NCBI RefSeq assembly: GCF_007997035.1
Contig: NZ_VOSS01000068.1
Coordinates: 1 to 61,777, forward strand
From: Ralstonia sp. TCR112
Lineage (GTDB): Bacteria; Pseudomonadota; Gammaproteobacteria; Burkholderiales; Burkholderiaceae
Direction: 5' to 3'
DNA length: 61,777 nt
The position numbers and the translations under genes were made by a program. Positions 18,960-27,569 of the stretch are shown in pieces; within the stretch, counting starts at the first letter, position 1; every line of letters starts with the position of its first letter. Below the pieces are notes generated by a model, which was not told where the DNA came from, made no database searches, and saw nothing but the letters and a program-made list of their open reading frames with translations.

Positions 18960-20231
18960 ATGATCGTGTTTTCTCAACGATGGATTGCCGCCGCAGCGAT
19001 TGCGTTTGCGCTGGCGGGCTGTGGTGGCGGATCCGATAGCACGCAGGCCAGCAGCACGACGGGCACGGGCAGCGGCACAGGGGCGCAAGGCGGTACCAGT
19101 GGTGGCAGCAGTGGAGGGACCCCGGGTGGCCAGACCGGCGGAAACGGCGGTGGAACGACCGGCGGCAGTACATCGACCCTGTCGAACAGCGCAGCGCTCG
19201 TCCAGAAATTGGGCAAGCCTTCGCGCGTGCTCGTCGGCCTCGGTTCGGGCCAGTCGATTTCGGATATGCAGAGCCAGGGCATTCGGCCGGACATCATCGA
19301 CGTCTACCTCGTAGGCGCGGGGCCGGGTTCGTGGCCTTACTGGAACAGCCCTGACGGCGCGTACATCACGTATGCCGCGCAAGCTGCCCAGACCTATGGC
19401 GCCACCCCGATGTTCACCTTCTACCAGATGGCGCAGAACGGTGACGGCAACCTGAGCGGCATCACCGATGCGACCTTCATGAACACGTACTGGAGCCAGG
19501 CGCGATTGATGTATCAACGCATCGCTGCGCTGAATGCGCCCGTGCTGATCAACCTGGAGCCCGATTTCTGGGGCTACGTGTGGGCGCAGGCCCCGAGCCA
19601 TGATCCCACGCAGATGGCCGCGGTGGTGAACAGCCAGCCGGAATGCAGCAGCCTGCCCAACACCGCCGCCGGCATCGGGCAGTGCCTGGTGCAGATGGCC
19701 CGCCAGATCGCGCCCAAGGCGCTGATCGGATTCCCGCCCGCGTTCTGGTCGGGATCGCCGACCGCGGTTGCGGGGGAAATGCGCGCTGCGGCTGCGCACC
19801 AGGCCGACTTCATCGTCGCCCAGACCAGCGACCGCGACGCCGGCTGCCTGGAAGCTGCCGCCGTGTCGGAGTGCACAGGCCGCAGCGGCATTTTCTACTG
19901 GGACGAGAGCAACATCGCCACGCCGAATTTCCATCAGTCGCAAAGCAGTTACCTGGACTATCGGACTGCGTTGGGGAATGGGCTGCCCATTCTGTGGTGG
20001 CAGACGCCGCTGGGCGTGCCGTCCAGCACGGCGGGTGGCACCAACCAGCACTACCGGGATAACCGCGTCGATTACATGCTGCGCAACACACAGGAATACG
20101 GCGACGGCCATACCTTCGCCATCGTCTTCGGCTCGGGCGGTACGTACCAGACGACGATCAACACCGACGGCGGCCAGTTTGCGCGCCTGCTCGGTCTGTA
20201 CCTCGGCGGGGGCGGAGCCACCCTGCAATAA
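18960..20231 (+). CDS. Uncharacterised lipoprotein with Gly/Ser/Thr-rich linker
   Basis: About 423 residues. A lipoprotein signal with lipobox LAGC places the lipidated cysteine at residue 21. Residues 25-75 are a low-complexity Gly/Ser/Thr linker, followed by a globular domain of about 345 residues rich in Trp and Tyr (GPGSWPYWNSPDGAYITYA, NLEPDFWGYVW, GFPPAFWSGSP, GIFYWDESN, PILWWQTPLG). The order of acidic residues after beta-strand-like segments resembles a TIM-barrel glycoside hydrolase, but I recognise no family. It is probably on the outer membrane or surface. AGGA lies nine bases upstream of the ATG. It converges on a GGDEF gene with 25 bases between stops. Confidence 0.8.
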   Translation: MIVFSQRWIAAAAIAFALAGCGGGSDSTQASSTTGTGSGTGAQGGTSGGSSGGTPGGQTGGNGGGTTGGSTSTLSNSAALVQKLGKPSRVLVGLGSGQSISDMQSQGIRPDIIDVYLVGAGPGSWPYWNSPDGAYITYAAQAAQTYGATPMFTFYQMAQNGDGNLSGITDATFMNTYWSQARLMYQRIAALNAPVLINLEPDFWGYVWAQAPSHDPTQMAAVVNSQPECSSLPNTAAGIGQCLVQMARQIAPKALIGFPPAFWSGSPTAVAGEMRAAAAHQADFIVAQTSDRDAGCLEAAAVSECTGRSGIFYWDESNIATPNFHQSQSSYLDYRTALGNGLPILWWQTPLGVPSSTAGGTNQHYRDNRVDYMLRNTQEYGDGHTFAIVFGSGGTYQTTINTDGGQFARLLGLYLGGGGATLQ

Positions 20232-20256
20232 CCGGGCGGGCGGCGCTCATGCGAGG

Positions 20257-21759
20257 CTAGATAGCCGTCGCGTAGTCAACGCGGTTGCGGCCCTTGCGCT
20301 TGGCTTCGTAGAGCGCATCGTCCGCAGCCTTGGTCAATGCGGTGAGCGACGCGAAGCTCGCGCGCCGTGCGGTCGCGCAACCGATGCTCACCGTGAAAGG
20401 GGCCAAGGCTGTGTCGCCGGGGCCGGCGCGGGTTCCTTCCACTTCGGCACGGATGGCTTCGGCGATGCGTGTTGCGCCGGTCTCGCCTGTATCGGGCAAC
20501 AGCACCACGAATTCCTCTCCGCCGTATCGAGCCGCGAGATCGCCGCGTCGTCGCGCATGCTTGGAAATGCAGTGGGCGAGATACTGCAGCGCGATGTCGC
20601 CCTGAGCATGGCCGTGCTCGTCGTTATAGCGTTTGAAATGATCGGCATCGACGAAGAGCACGGATAGGCGACTGTCGTTCCGTTGCAGGCGATCCCACTC
20701 ATTTTCCAGCGCGACATCCAGGGCGCGCCGGTTCTTCAGCCCGGTGAGCGGATCGGTTTGCGTAAGCTCCCGCAGGTGGGTTTCGGCCATGACGCGCCCA
20801 CGCAGCGCAAATGCCAGGAGCCAGACGCCGGCGCAAAAGGCCAAGCTCACCGACAGCGACGACAGTCCCACGATCCATGACAGCCGCCGCCACGCTTCAA
20901 GCGCATCGGTCATGGCCGGGGCGACCACAGCGATGAAGGGTGTGCCGGGCACGCGTTGGAACGTATAGAGGCGCAGCACGCCATCGCTCGCAGATGGCGC
21001 CACATAGAAGCCGGACTCCTGGTTCACCATGCGCGGGAACGTCAGCGATTTGCTGAAATTGACCGTGCGGACTGCGCCATGCGGCGGACTTCTTGCCACC
21101 AGTGTTCCGTCGGTGCGGACAATGGCCGTGACGCCGTGCGGCCCGATATCGAGCTTCTCAAGCAGCTGCTTGAAGTAATCGAGGTCGATGGCGACCAGCG
21201 CGGTGCCGGCAAAGGTCCCGTCCTGCCGGTTCATCCTCCGGCTCAGCGCAATGGCTTCCACGCCGCCGCGCGACCGCGCTTTGTAGGGCGCTGAGATATA
21301 GAGGCCAACGTTTGCATGGTCGCGATGGACGATGAAGTAGTCGCGGTCGCTGAAATCCCAGCGGTGCGTCGCCGAGCAGCAACCGTCAACGAGCCGGCCC
21401 TTCTCGTCGGTCACGCCCATGCCCGTGACATACCGCGCGGAAGCCGTCGGGTTGAACAGCAGATCGTGCAGGACCTCCGGATCGAGGTTTCGGATGCCGG
21501 GCTTGTCGAGCGCGGCAATCAGCATCAGCAACGACTGATCTGCCGATTCAACGGTGCGTGAGATGTGGCTTGCCAGAACGGCTGCGACATTCTTCGAAGT
21601 GTCGTGAGCATGCTCGATAGCCGTTTCCCGGTTGGCCCACAGCGTCAGCACACTGATTGCCAGGACAATGAATGTCAGCAACGTTCCCAGTGCACCAACG
21701 ATCAGGGGATGGTGGCCTGCCAATGTGGCCAGCCGTTGGGCAAAGGGACGAAGGGGCAT
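20257..21759 (-). CDS. Membrane GGDEF diguanylate cyclase with dCache-type sensor
   Basis: About 500 residues. TM1 (IVGALGTLLTFIVLAISVLTLW) is followed by a periplasmic Cache-like sensor of about 235 residues (FSDRDYFIVHRDHANVGLYISAPYK, VAIDLDYFKQLLEKLDIG), TM2 (SWIVGLSSLSVSLAFCAGVWLLAF), and a GGDEF domain. The domain has TDPLTGLKNRRALD, FVDADHFKRYNDEHGHAQGD and active GGEEF. The inhibitory site R-R-G-D is intact five residues upstream, so c-di-GMP feedback is expected, unlike the other GGDEF protein in this window. The ATG at 21759 is preferred; the GTG at 21789 has no ribosome site. The ligand is unknown. Confidence 0.9.
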   Translation of the reverse strand: MPLRPFAQRLATLAGHHPLIVGALGTLLTFIVLAISVLTLWANRETAIEHAHDTSKNVAAVLASHISRTVESADQSLLMLIAALDKPGIRNLDPEVLHDLLFNPTASARYVTGMGVTDEKGRLVDGCCSATHRWDFSDRDYFIVHRDHANVGLYISAPYKARSRGGVEAIALSRRMNRQDGTFAGTALVAIDLDYFKQLLEKLDIGPHGVTAIVRTDGTLVARSPPHGAVRTVNFSKSLTFPRMVNQESGFYVAPSASDGVLRLYTFQRVPGTPFIAVVAPAMTDALEAWRRLSWIVGLSSLSVSLAFCAGVWLLAFALRGRVMAETHLRELTQTDPLTGLKNRRALDVALENEWDRLQRNDSRLSVLFVDADHFKRYNDEHGHAQGDIALQYLAHCISKHARRRGDLAARYGGEEFVVLLPDTGETGATRIAEAIRAEVEGTRAGPGDTALAPFTVSIGCATARRASFASLTALTKAADDALYEAKRKGRNRVDYATAI

Positions 21760-22009
21760 GTCGTTGTCTTGGGCGACGACAAACCGCACCGCTGCCTGTT
21801 CGACGAGGCATCGTGCGGTCGATCTTGGGGACGGTATGGATGCGTGTGGGGCACGCCGTCACCGGTGGTTATCGGCACAAGACACCAAAACTGCAGTGCG
21901 GCGTGCGGGTTCCGTCGTAAGCCCGGCCGCCGGACACGAGGCGCGGAAGGGGCAGACGAACTCCGACGCCTCGCCAGTCGGCGTCGGCCCGCCCGCATCC
22001 GCACGCGGC

Positions 22010-22873
22010 TCAACGTGCGAGCGCCGCAGCGAAATCACGATACGAACCCAGCGGCCGGCCGAGCAGGGTAGTCAGACGCTCGACATCGCCGGCTTGCGGA
22101 ACCATGCCGTCGCTCACATAGCGTTCGGCCATCAGGCGCATCTCGTAAGCCATCCATTTGGGCAGGAAGTTCGCCACGTTGGTCTCGAAGCCGGTCGGAT
22201 CGTCGCCGCCGTAGGCCACGGGGCGGCCGAGCGTTTCTGACCAGATCGAGGCCAGCTCGGGGCCCGTCAGCGTATCGGGGCCCACGAGGTTGAGGATCTC
22301 GATCGGCAGCTTGCCCGGCGCCGCATCCCGGCGGACCAGCTCGATGGCCGCGACTTCTGCGATGTCGCGCGTGTCGACCATCGCGACGCCATTGCTGCCG
22401 ATCGGCATCGGATAGACACCATGGTTGACGATGACGTCCTTGACCATGTGTTCGTTGTCCATGAAGTAGGCCGGACGCAGGATGGTGGCGCTGAAGCCCA
22501 TCTGCTCGATCATGCGTTCCGCGCCGGACTTCACTGCAAAATGCGGCACGTTCACGAAACGCTCGGCGTGCATGACCGACAGATAGACGACGCGCTCAAC
22601 GCCGGATTCGCGCGCCACGTTCAGCGCAATCAAAGCCTGCGTGAATTCGTCCCCGGCGACAGCATTGAGCAGGAACAGCGTCCGGACCCCGGCGAAGGCA
22701 CGCCGCAGCGAATCCAGATCCAGCATGTCGCCCTGGACGACATTCACGCTGGCCGGAAAGTTTGCTTTTGACGGGTCGCGCACCAGCGCGCGTACGTCCG
22801 CACCGCGCTTGACGAGTTGATCGACGACTTGGCGGCCGACGCGGCCGGTAGCACCAGTAACGAGGATGGTCAT
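22010..22873 (-). CDS. NmrA-like NAD(P)H-binding oxidoreductase
   Basis: 288 residues, atypical short-chain dehydrogenase with an N-terminal glycine motif (MTILVTGATGRVGRQVVDQLVKRG), then VRALVRDPSKANFP, VVQGDMLDLDSLRRAF and FAVKSGAERMIEQMGFSATILRPAYFMDN. Members act as quinone reductase-like enzymes (QOR2 type) or NADP sensors. AGGAG eight bases upstream fixes the start at 22873 rather than the GTG at 22882. It is divergent from a LysR gene that is broken, so its normal control may be lost. Confidence 0.88.
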   Translation of the reverse strand: MTILVTGATGRVGRQVVDQLVKRGADVRALVRDPSKANFPASVNVVQGDMLDLDSLRRAFAGVRTLFLLNAVAGDEFTQALIALNVARESGVERVVYLSVMHAERFVNVPHFAVKSGAERMIEQMGFSATILRPAYFMDNEHMVKDVIVNHGVYPMPIGSNGVAMVDTRDIAEVAAIELVRRDAAPGKLPIEILNLVGPDTLTGPELASIWSETLGRPVAYGGDDPTGFETNVANFLPKWMAYEMRLMAERYVSDGMVPQAGDVERLTTLLGRPLGSYRDFAAALAR

Positions 22874-22920
22874 GATGTTCACTCCTTGAGTGGGTTGGGG
22901 TCCCAGCTAAGGTAGGTGAT

Positions 22921-22930
22921 CCATATATGG
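22921..22930. promoter_or_regulatory. Palindrome in the NmrA/LysR divergent promoter
   Basis: CCATATATGG is a perfect 10-base palindrome between the divergent starts, with TATAAA about 13 bases to its right as a possible -10 for the LysR gene. It is a candidate binding site for that regulator. Confidence 0.4.
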
Positions 22931-22964
22931 TCCGGAAGATGCTATAAATAGACAGGGTGTATCA

Positions 22965-23870
22965 ATGGTGGAACACATGGATTGGCTGGCGCTTGCGGAT
23001 TTCAACCTGGTCGCCCGACATGGAAGCTTTGGCGAGGCCGCGCGGGCGACAGGGCGGCCGAAGGCAACGCTTTCTCGCCGGGTCTCGGAGCTGGAGGGCA
23101 GTCTTGACCTTCGATTGTTTGAGCGCGGATCACGCGGGCTCAAGCTCACCCAGGAAGGCCAGGCGTTGTAGGAACGTACCGGCACGCTGCTCGCCGAGAT
23201 TGCCGAGACCGCCGCGGCAATCGCATCGGGAAGCGAACGCCCGCGCGGCCGACTGCGCATCAGCGCGCCTATGCTGTTTTCCCAGATCGCGATGGGCAAG
23301 CTGGTGGCCGCGTTCGCGTTGAAGTATCCCGACGTGCAGCTGGAGGTGACGACCGAAGACCGCGGCGTCGACATGATCGAGGAAGGGTATGACCTCGTGA
23401 TCCGAGTCAACCCGGACCCGGACGAAAGCCTGATCGGACGCGTATTTCTGCGCGATCGCCTGGTCGTCGTGGCAAAGCCGGGACTTGCGCGGCCAACAGG
23501 CAAGAGCGCTGCGCCGGCCGTCCTGCGCGGCGCCGGCACGGGAAGCGCCGCCTGGGACATCACGGGGCCCAAGGGCAAGGCGCGCATCGCGATCAAGCCC
23601 GTCGCGCACTTGTCGTCGCTGATCATGGTGCGCGACACCGTCCGTCTTGGCGTGGGTGCCGCGTGCCTGCCCGTGTCCCTCGTGGCGCACGATCTGGAGG
23701 CCGGCGCGTTGGTGCATTGGGGCGATGTGGATGGCCCCGATATCGCGCTATGGGCGCTTTATCCTTCCCGGCGGCTGCTCAGCGCTCGTGTTTCCGCTTT
23801 TCTCGAGCACCTCAAAGACGCGTTCCCGACGGGCGAGCCCGAAGAGCTAGCGGCCTTTATCCGTTCCTGA
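22965..23870 (+). pseudogene. LysR family regulator interrupted by an amber codon
   Basis: Full-length LysR reading frame of about 301 codons with one in-frame TAG at 23169-23171. Before it lies the winged helix (WLALADFNLVARHGSFGEAARATGRPKATLSRRVSELE); after it the frame continues without a shift through ERTGTLLAEIAETAAAIASG, SAPMLFSQIAMG and the effector domain to a normal end. Related proteins usually have an aromatic residue (LY or LH) at this point, so a single TAC or TAT to TAG change explains the break. Without suppression only the 68-residue DNA-binding part would be made. Start may be 22965 or 22977. Divergent from the NmrA-type oxidoreductase. Confidence 0.85.
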
Positions 23871-23884
23871 CTCGAGGGATCCGG

Positions 23885-24652
23885 TTATAGAGCCTCGGGG
23901 TCTCCGCGCATTTCCGGCAATGGGCGATGCGCGATCTCTTCTGCCTCGGCGTGGCTCAGCCCGAGCATGCGCAGCAGCGCGGATGCCGCCCGCTCCGGAA
24001 AATCGCTCTTGCTGTCGCTGAGGCTTGCCAGCAGCGTGGCCGCCGGCTCCGATTGCGCATCGATCTGCACGCCGACAGCCACGGCGGCGAGGACGGTGCC
24101 GCCAACGGAAATCAGGCTCATCAATGGATCGGGCGCGTCAAACCGACCTGCCGCGACGCCACGCCCGATATCGCGAAGCAGCCGCTGGCCAAGCCCGCGA
24201 CTCAGGATGCGCGGCGAGAAGCCCTCGCGAATCAGGAACTGCCCCCACACCGGCTCACGTCGCGCGCGCAGCAGCGTGTGCCGCACCGATACGGCAATCA
24301 CTTCGGCCGGGTCGGCAAGGCCCCCGGCAATCCGGTCCAGCGTGTCTGCGAACTCTTCGAACACCCAGTCCGTCAGCGCCAGGTAGATCGCCTCTTTCGA
24401 TTCGAAGTGGTTGTAGAACGAGCCAAAGCCGACATCCGCGGCCTCGGTGATCTCGTTGATCGCAACGCCCTCCATTCCCTTCTCGGCCATCAGTTTGAGC
24501 GCCGCCTCTAACAGGCGCGAGCGTGTCTCGCGTTTGCGACGCGCTCCGCGCGGCTCCTTTTCTTCAATGGCGGTGGCCGCCGGCTTGGCCGCTGCAGCCG
24601 CTGTGGCGGATTTAGTGGCCTTGGCGGGGCGGGGGGTGGAAGTCCTGGGCAT
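23885..24652 (-). CDS. TetR family transcriptional regulator of the aromatic operon
   Basis: 255 residues. An unusual Ala/Lys/Pro-rich leader of about 35 residues precedes the helix-turn-helix (RSRLLEAALKLMAEKGMEGVAINEITEAADVGFGSFYNHFESKEAIYLAL). The rest is a helical ligand-binding domain. It is divergent from the flavin hydroxylase gene, and an imperfect palindrome overlapping that gene's -35 is a likely operator. It therefore probably represses the catabolic operon until an aromatic substrate or its CoA ester binds. An alternative start inside the leader cannot be excluded. Confidence 0.88.
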   Translation of the reverse strand: MPRTSTPRPAKATKSATAAAAAKPAATAIEEKEPRGARRKRETRSRLLEAALKLMAEKGMEGVAINEITEAADVGFGSFYNHFESKEAIYLALTDWVFEEFADTLDRIAGGLADPAEVIAVSVRHTLLRARREPVWGQFLIREGFSPRILSRGLGQRLLRDIGRGVAAGRFDAPDPLMSLISVGGTVLAAVAVGVQIDAQSEPAATLLASLSDSKSDFPERAASALLRMLGLSHAEAEEIAHRPLPEMRGDPEAL

Positions 24653-24698
24653 GGAGTCGAGTCGATGAAGCGGGGGTTAGAGTTTAACCTGATCAAAG

Positions 24699-24727
24699 TT
24701 GACAAATTTATCAGTTATGATTTGAAT
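24699..24727 (+). promoter_or_regulatory. Operon promoter with overlapping TetR-type operator
   Basis: TTGACA (24699-24704) and, 17 bases later, TTGAAT (24722-24727) form a plausible promoter in an AT-rich island. TGACAAA-TTTATCA (24700-24713) is a palindrome with one mismatch that covers the -35, as expected for repression by the divergent TetR protein. Confidence 0.6.
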
Positions 24728-24772
24728 ATCGAAAACGCCCACCCCAAGGGCGATACAAGAACAGGAGTTCGC

Positions 24773-26458
24773 GTGGAGACAGCTGCACATGAGGCGCAGG
24801 AAGCGCTTCCGTTCACGCCCCGGTCATCCCAGGCCGTTGATTTGCCTTCCGCAGTCGACGTGCTGATCGTGGGTTTCGGCCCGGTAGGCGCCATGGCTGC
24901 AAATCTGCTGGCCCGATACGGCGTACGGGTGCTGGTCGTCGAGAAATCCACGGAGATCTTCATGGCGCCTCGCGCCATCGCACTCGACAACGAAGCGCTA
25001 CGCATCCTGCAGATGGCGGGCATTGGCGAGCGCGAACTCGAGACCATTGCGATCCCGTTTGTGCGCATGCGCTCGCCGGTGTTTGGCGAATTCGCGCGCG
25101 TCAATACGCTCGGCGGCGCCGACGGCCATCCGAAGCTCGTCACGTTCTACCAACCCGATCTCGAGCGCAGCCTGCGGCGCCAGCTCCAGCAATACGACGG
25201 CGTGCACACCGCGCTGGGCGCCGAGTGCAACGGGCTTGAAGCCGCCGACGACCACGTCGTCGCTTCAGTCGCGTTGGCTTGCGGACAGACGCATCGCGTG
25301 CGTGCGCGCTACGTCATCGGCGCAGACGGCGCCAGTTCCGTCGTGCGTGGGATGATCGGCCAGGCGTTCAAGGGCAAGACGTTTGCCGAAGACTGGCTCA
25401 TCGTCGATGCGCGCAACGTGCCGAGCCCGATCGACCACGTCGAGTTCCTCTGCAACCATCGTCGCCCGACGCCTCACATGACGGCCCCAGGCGGCCGCGA
25501 ACGCTGGGAGTTCATGCTCAGCCCCGGTGAGACGCGCGCCGAAATGGAATCGGACGAACGCATCCGCACCTTGCTCAAGCCGTGGTGCAACGTCGACGAC
25601 ATCGTCATCGAGCGCAAGGCGGTCTATCGCTTTCACGCACGCGTGGTCGATACGTTCAGCAAGGGGCGGGTCTTTCTTGCCGGAGACGCAGCGCACATTA
25701 CGCCGCCCTTCGTTGGACAGGGGCTTGTTGCTGGTCTGCGGGATGTGGCCAATCTCTGCTGGAAGCTGGCATGGGTCGTCCAGGGCCGCGCGGCGCCGGG
25801 CATTCTTGATTCGTACGATCGCGAACGCCGCCCGCATGCGAAGGCGATGATCAATCTCGCGAAGTTCATGGGCAAGCTCGTGATGCCGCGCAACGCAGGC
25901 ATTGCGTTGCTCACGCACGGGCTCATGCGCCTTGTGCGCCTGGTTCCCCCGCTGCGCACGCAGCTCGAAGAACTCGGCATCAAACCGAAGAACGCGTTCG
26001 CACGCGGCCTGTTCGTCAATGGAAAGGGCGGCTCGCGTTTGCGCCGTGGCGCCGTGCTTGCCCAAGGCTGGGTGCGTGGCGCCGATGGCACGACCCGATT
26101 GAGCGATGACGTGTTTGGCGGCGCGCTCGCGTTGATTGGGTTTGGCCAAGACGTCAGCGCACAACTGGATGCCGGCACCGCCAACGCGTTTACCGCCGCG
26201 GGCGGGAAGGTGTTCCGAATCACGCATCGTGGGCAGCGCCTGCACGCCGTGCAAGGCGAGTCGTGGGAAGACCTTGAAGGGGTTTTTCTGCCGGGCTCCG
26301 TGCCCGTTGGCTGGGCCGCCGTCATCCGCCCTGATCGCACCATCGTCCATGACGGCCCGGCACAGGATGCCGCGCGCCTTGTACGAGAAAGCCTCGCATT
26401 GCTCGGCGCATCTGCCGGGCAGGCGTCTTCCCTGGCTCCTGTCGCACGCGCCGCTTGA
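24773..26458 (+). CDS. FAD-dependent aromatic hydroxylase (MhpA/PheA class)
   Basis: About 561 residues, class A flavoprotein monooxygenase that hydroxylates a phenolic ring using NAD(P)H and O2. Motifs: GxGxxG (VLIVGFGPVGAMAANLLARYG), DG motif (VIGADGASSVVRGMIG) and GD motif (GRVFLAGDAAHITPPFVGQGL), followed by a thioredoxin-like C-terminal domain as in the 3-(3-hydroxyphenyl)propionate hydroxylase group. GTG at 24773 is chosen because AGGAG lies five bases upstream; the in-frame ATG at 24665 would put the promoter inside the gene. First gene of a five-gene operon. The exact substrate is unknown. Confidence 0.88.
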   Translation: METAAHEAQEALPFTPRSSQAVDLPSAVDVLIVGFGPVGAMAANLLARYGVRVLVVEKSTEIFMAPRAIALDNEALRILQMAGIGERELETIAIPFVRMRSPVFGEFARVNTLGGADGHPKLVTFYQPDLERSLRRQLQQYDGVHTALGAECNGLEAADDHVVASVALACGQTHRVRARYVIGADGASSVVRGMIGQAFKGKTFAEDWLIVDARNVPSPIDHVEFLCNHRRPTPHMTAPGGRERWEFMLSPGETRAEMESDERIRTLLKPWCNVDDIVIERKAVYRFHARVVDTFSKGRVFLAGDAAHITPPFVGQGLVAGLRDVANLCWKLAWVVQGRAAPGILDSYDRERRPHAKAMINLAKFMGKLVMPRNAGIALLTHGLMRLVRLVPPLRTQLEELGIKPKNAFARGLFVNGKGGSRLRRGAVLAQGWVRGADGTTRLSDDVFGGALALIGFGQDVSAQLDAGTANAFTAAGGKVFRITHRGQRLHAVQGESWEDLEGVFLPGSVPVGWAAVIRPDRTIVHDGPAQDAARLVRESLALLGASAGQASSLAPVARAA

Positions 26459-26467
26459 GGTCTCACC

Positions 26468-27538
26468 ATGAAACTTACGACTGCCCAACCTGCACGCCAC
26501 CCACGCCCGACCACCAAGGCGATCGAACTGGCCTACCTGATCTTCGAGCGGCCAGACCTGACCAAGGCAGAGCAGTTCCTGACCGATTTCGGCCTGCACA
26601 CCGTGGCGCGCGACGGCGAACGGCTGTTCATGCGCGGCACCAGTGCCGCCCCGTTCTGCTATGTCGTCCACAAGGCAGACACAGACCGCTTTGTCGGATT
26701 CGGCTTGCGTGTTGCCGACAGCAAAGACCTGGAAGCGCTCGCCCGCGTGCCGGGTGCACCGGGCGTGGAGCCAATCACCGCACCGGGCGGCGGACTGTGC
26801 GTACGCCTGCGTGATCCGTCTGGCTTTCGCGTCGACGCCGTCTGGGGCCAGGCGCCCGGCGGCACGCTGCCGCATCGTTCGGCAATGGCGCTCAATACGG
26901 CCGACAGCATCGTCCGCGTGAATGACACGCAGCGCGTTCAGGCGAAGCCGCAAGAGGTCATCCGCCTGGGCCACGTCGTGCTGGAAGTGGCCGACTACCA
27001 GGCCACGAGCGCCTGGTACACACAGCACTTCGGCTTCATTCCCAGCGATGTGCAGGTGCTGCCCGATGGCTCACCGGCGGTGGCGTTCATGCGGCTCGAC
27101 CTGGGCGCAACGCCTGCCGATCACCACACGCTCGCACTCGCGCAGGGCTTCGCGCCGATCTACAGCCACAGCGCATTTGAAGTGATCGACGCCGATGCCA
27201 TCGGCATGGGGCAGCGCATCCTGCGCGAACGCGGCTGGAAGCATGCGTGGGGCATCGGCCGGCACATCCTGGGCAGCCAGATCTTCGACTACTGGCAAGA
27301 CCCCTGGGGCGACAAGCACGAACACTACTGCGACGGCGACATGTTCACCGCCGACCAGCCCACCGGTATCCATGCCGTGAGCCGTGAAGCGATGTCGCAA
27401 TGGGGCCCTGTCATGCCGCGCAGCTTTACGAAACCCAAGCTCTCTCTGTCCAAGCTCGTCGCGCTGCTGCGCAACCTGCGCAACAGCCCCGACCTGACTG
27501 TCGGCAAATTGCGCACGCTGGCCAAGCTTTTCGCGTAA
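26468..27538 (+). CDS. Extradiol ring-cleavage dioxygenase (VOC superfamily)
   Basis: 356 residues with two tandem vicinal-oxygen-chelate modules. The C-terminal module carries the type I extradiol metal site: His169 (RLGHVVLEV), His234 (YSHSAFEV) and Glu285 (GDKHEHYCDGD), which bind Fe(II) or Mn(II). The segment GRHILGSQIFDYWQDPWG matches the conserved region before the glutamate. It should cleave the catechol or hydroquinone made by the upstream hydroxylase. It starts nine bases after the hydroxylase stop, with GAGG overlapping that stop. A 50-residue basic C-terminal extension is unusual for the family. Confidence 0.85.
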   Translation: MKLTTAQPARHPRPTTKAIELAYLIFERPDLTKAEQFLTDFGLHTVARDGERLFMRGTSAAPFCYVVHKADTDRFVGFGLRVADSKDLEALARVPGAPGVEPITAPGGGLCVRLRDPSGFRVDAVWGQAPGGTLPHRSAMALNTADSIVRVNDTQRVQAKPQEVIRLGHVVLEVADYQATSAWYTQHFGFIPSDVQVLPDGSPAVAFMRLDLGATPADHHTLALAQGFAPIYSHSAFEVIDADAIGMGQRILRERGWKHAWGIGRHILGSQIFDYWQDPWGDKHEHYCDGDMFTADQPTGIHAVSREAMSQWGPVMPRSFTKPKLSLSKLVALLRNLRNSPDLTVGKLRTLAKLFA

Positions 27539-27569
27539 CCCTTCCTTTACCGACAGCCCCGATACGCCC

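Noticed and set aside
25265-27028. Minus-strand frame of 587 codons across the hydroxylase and dioxygenase genes
   Set aside because: Antisense to two recognised enzymes; composition is that of a reverse frame.
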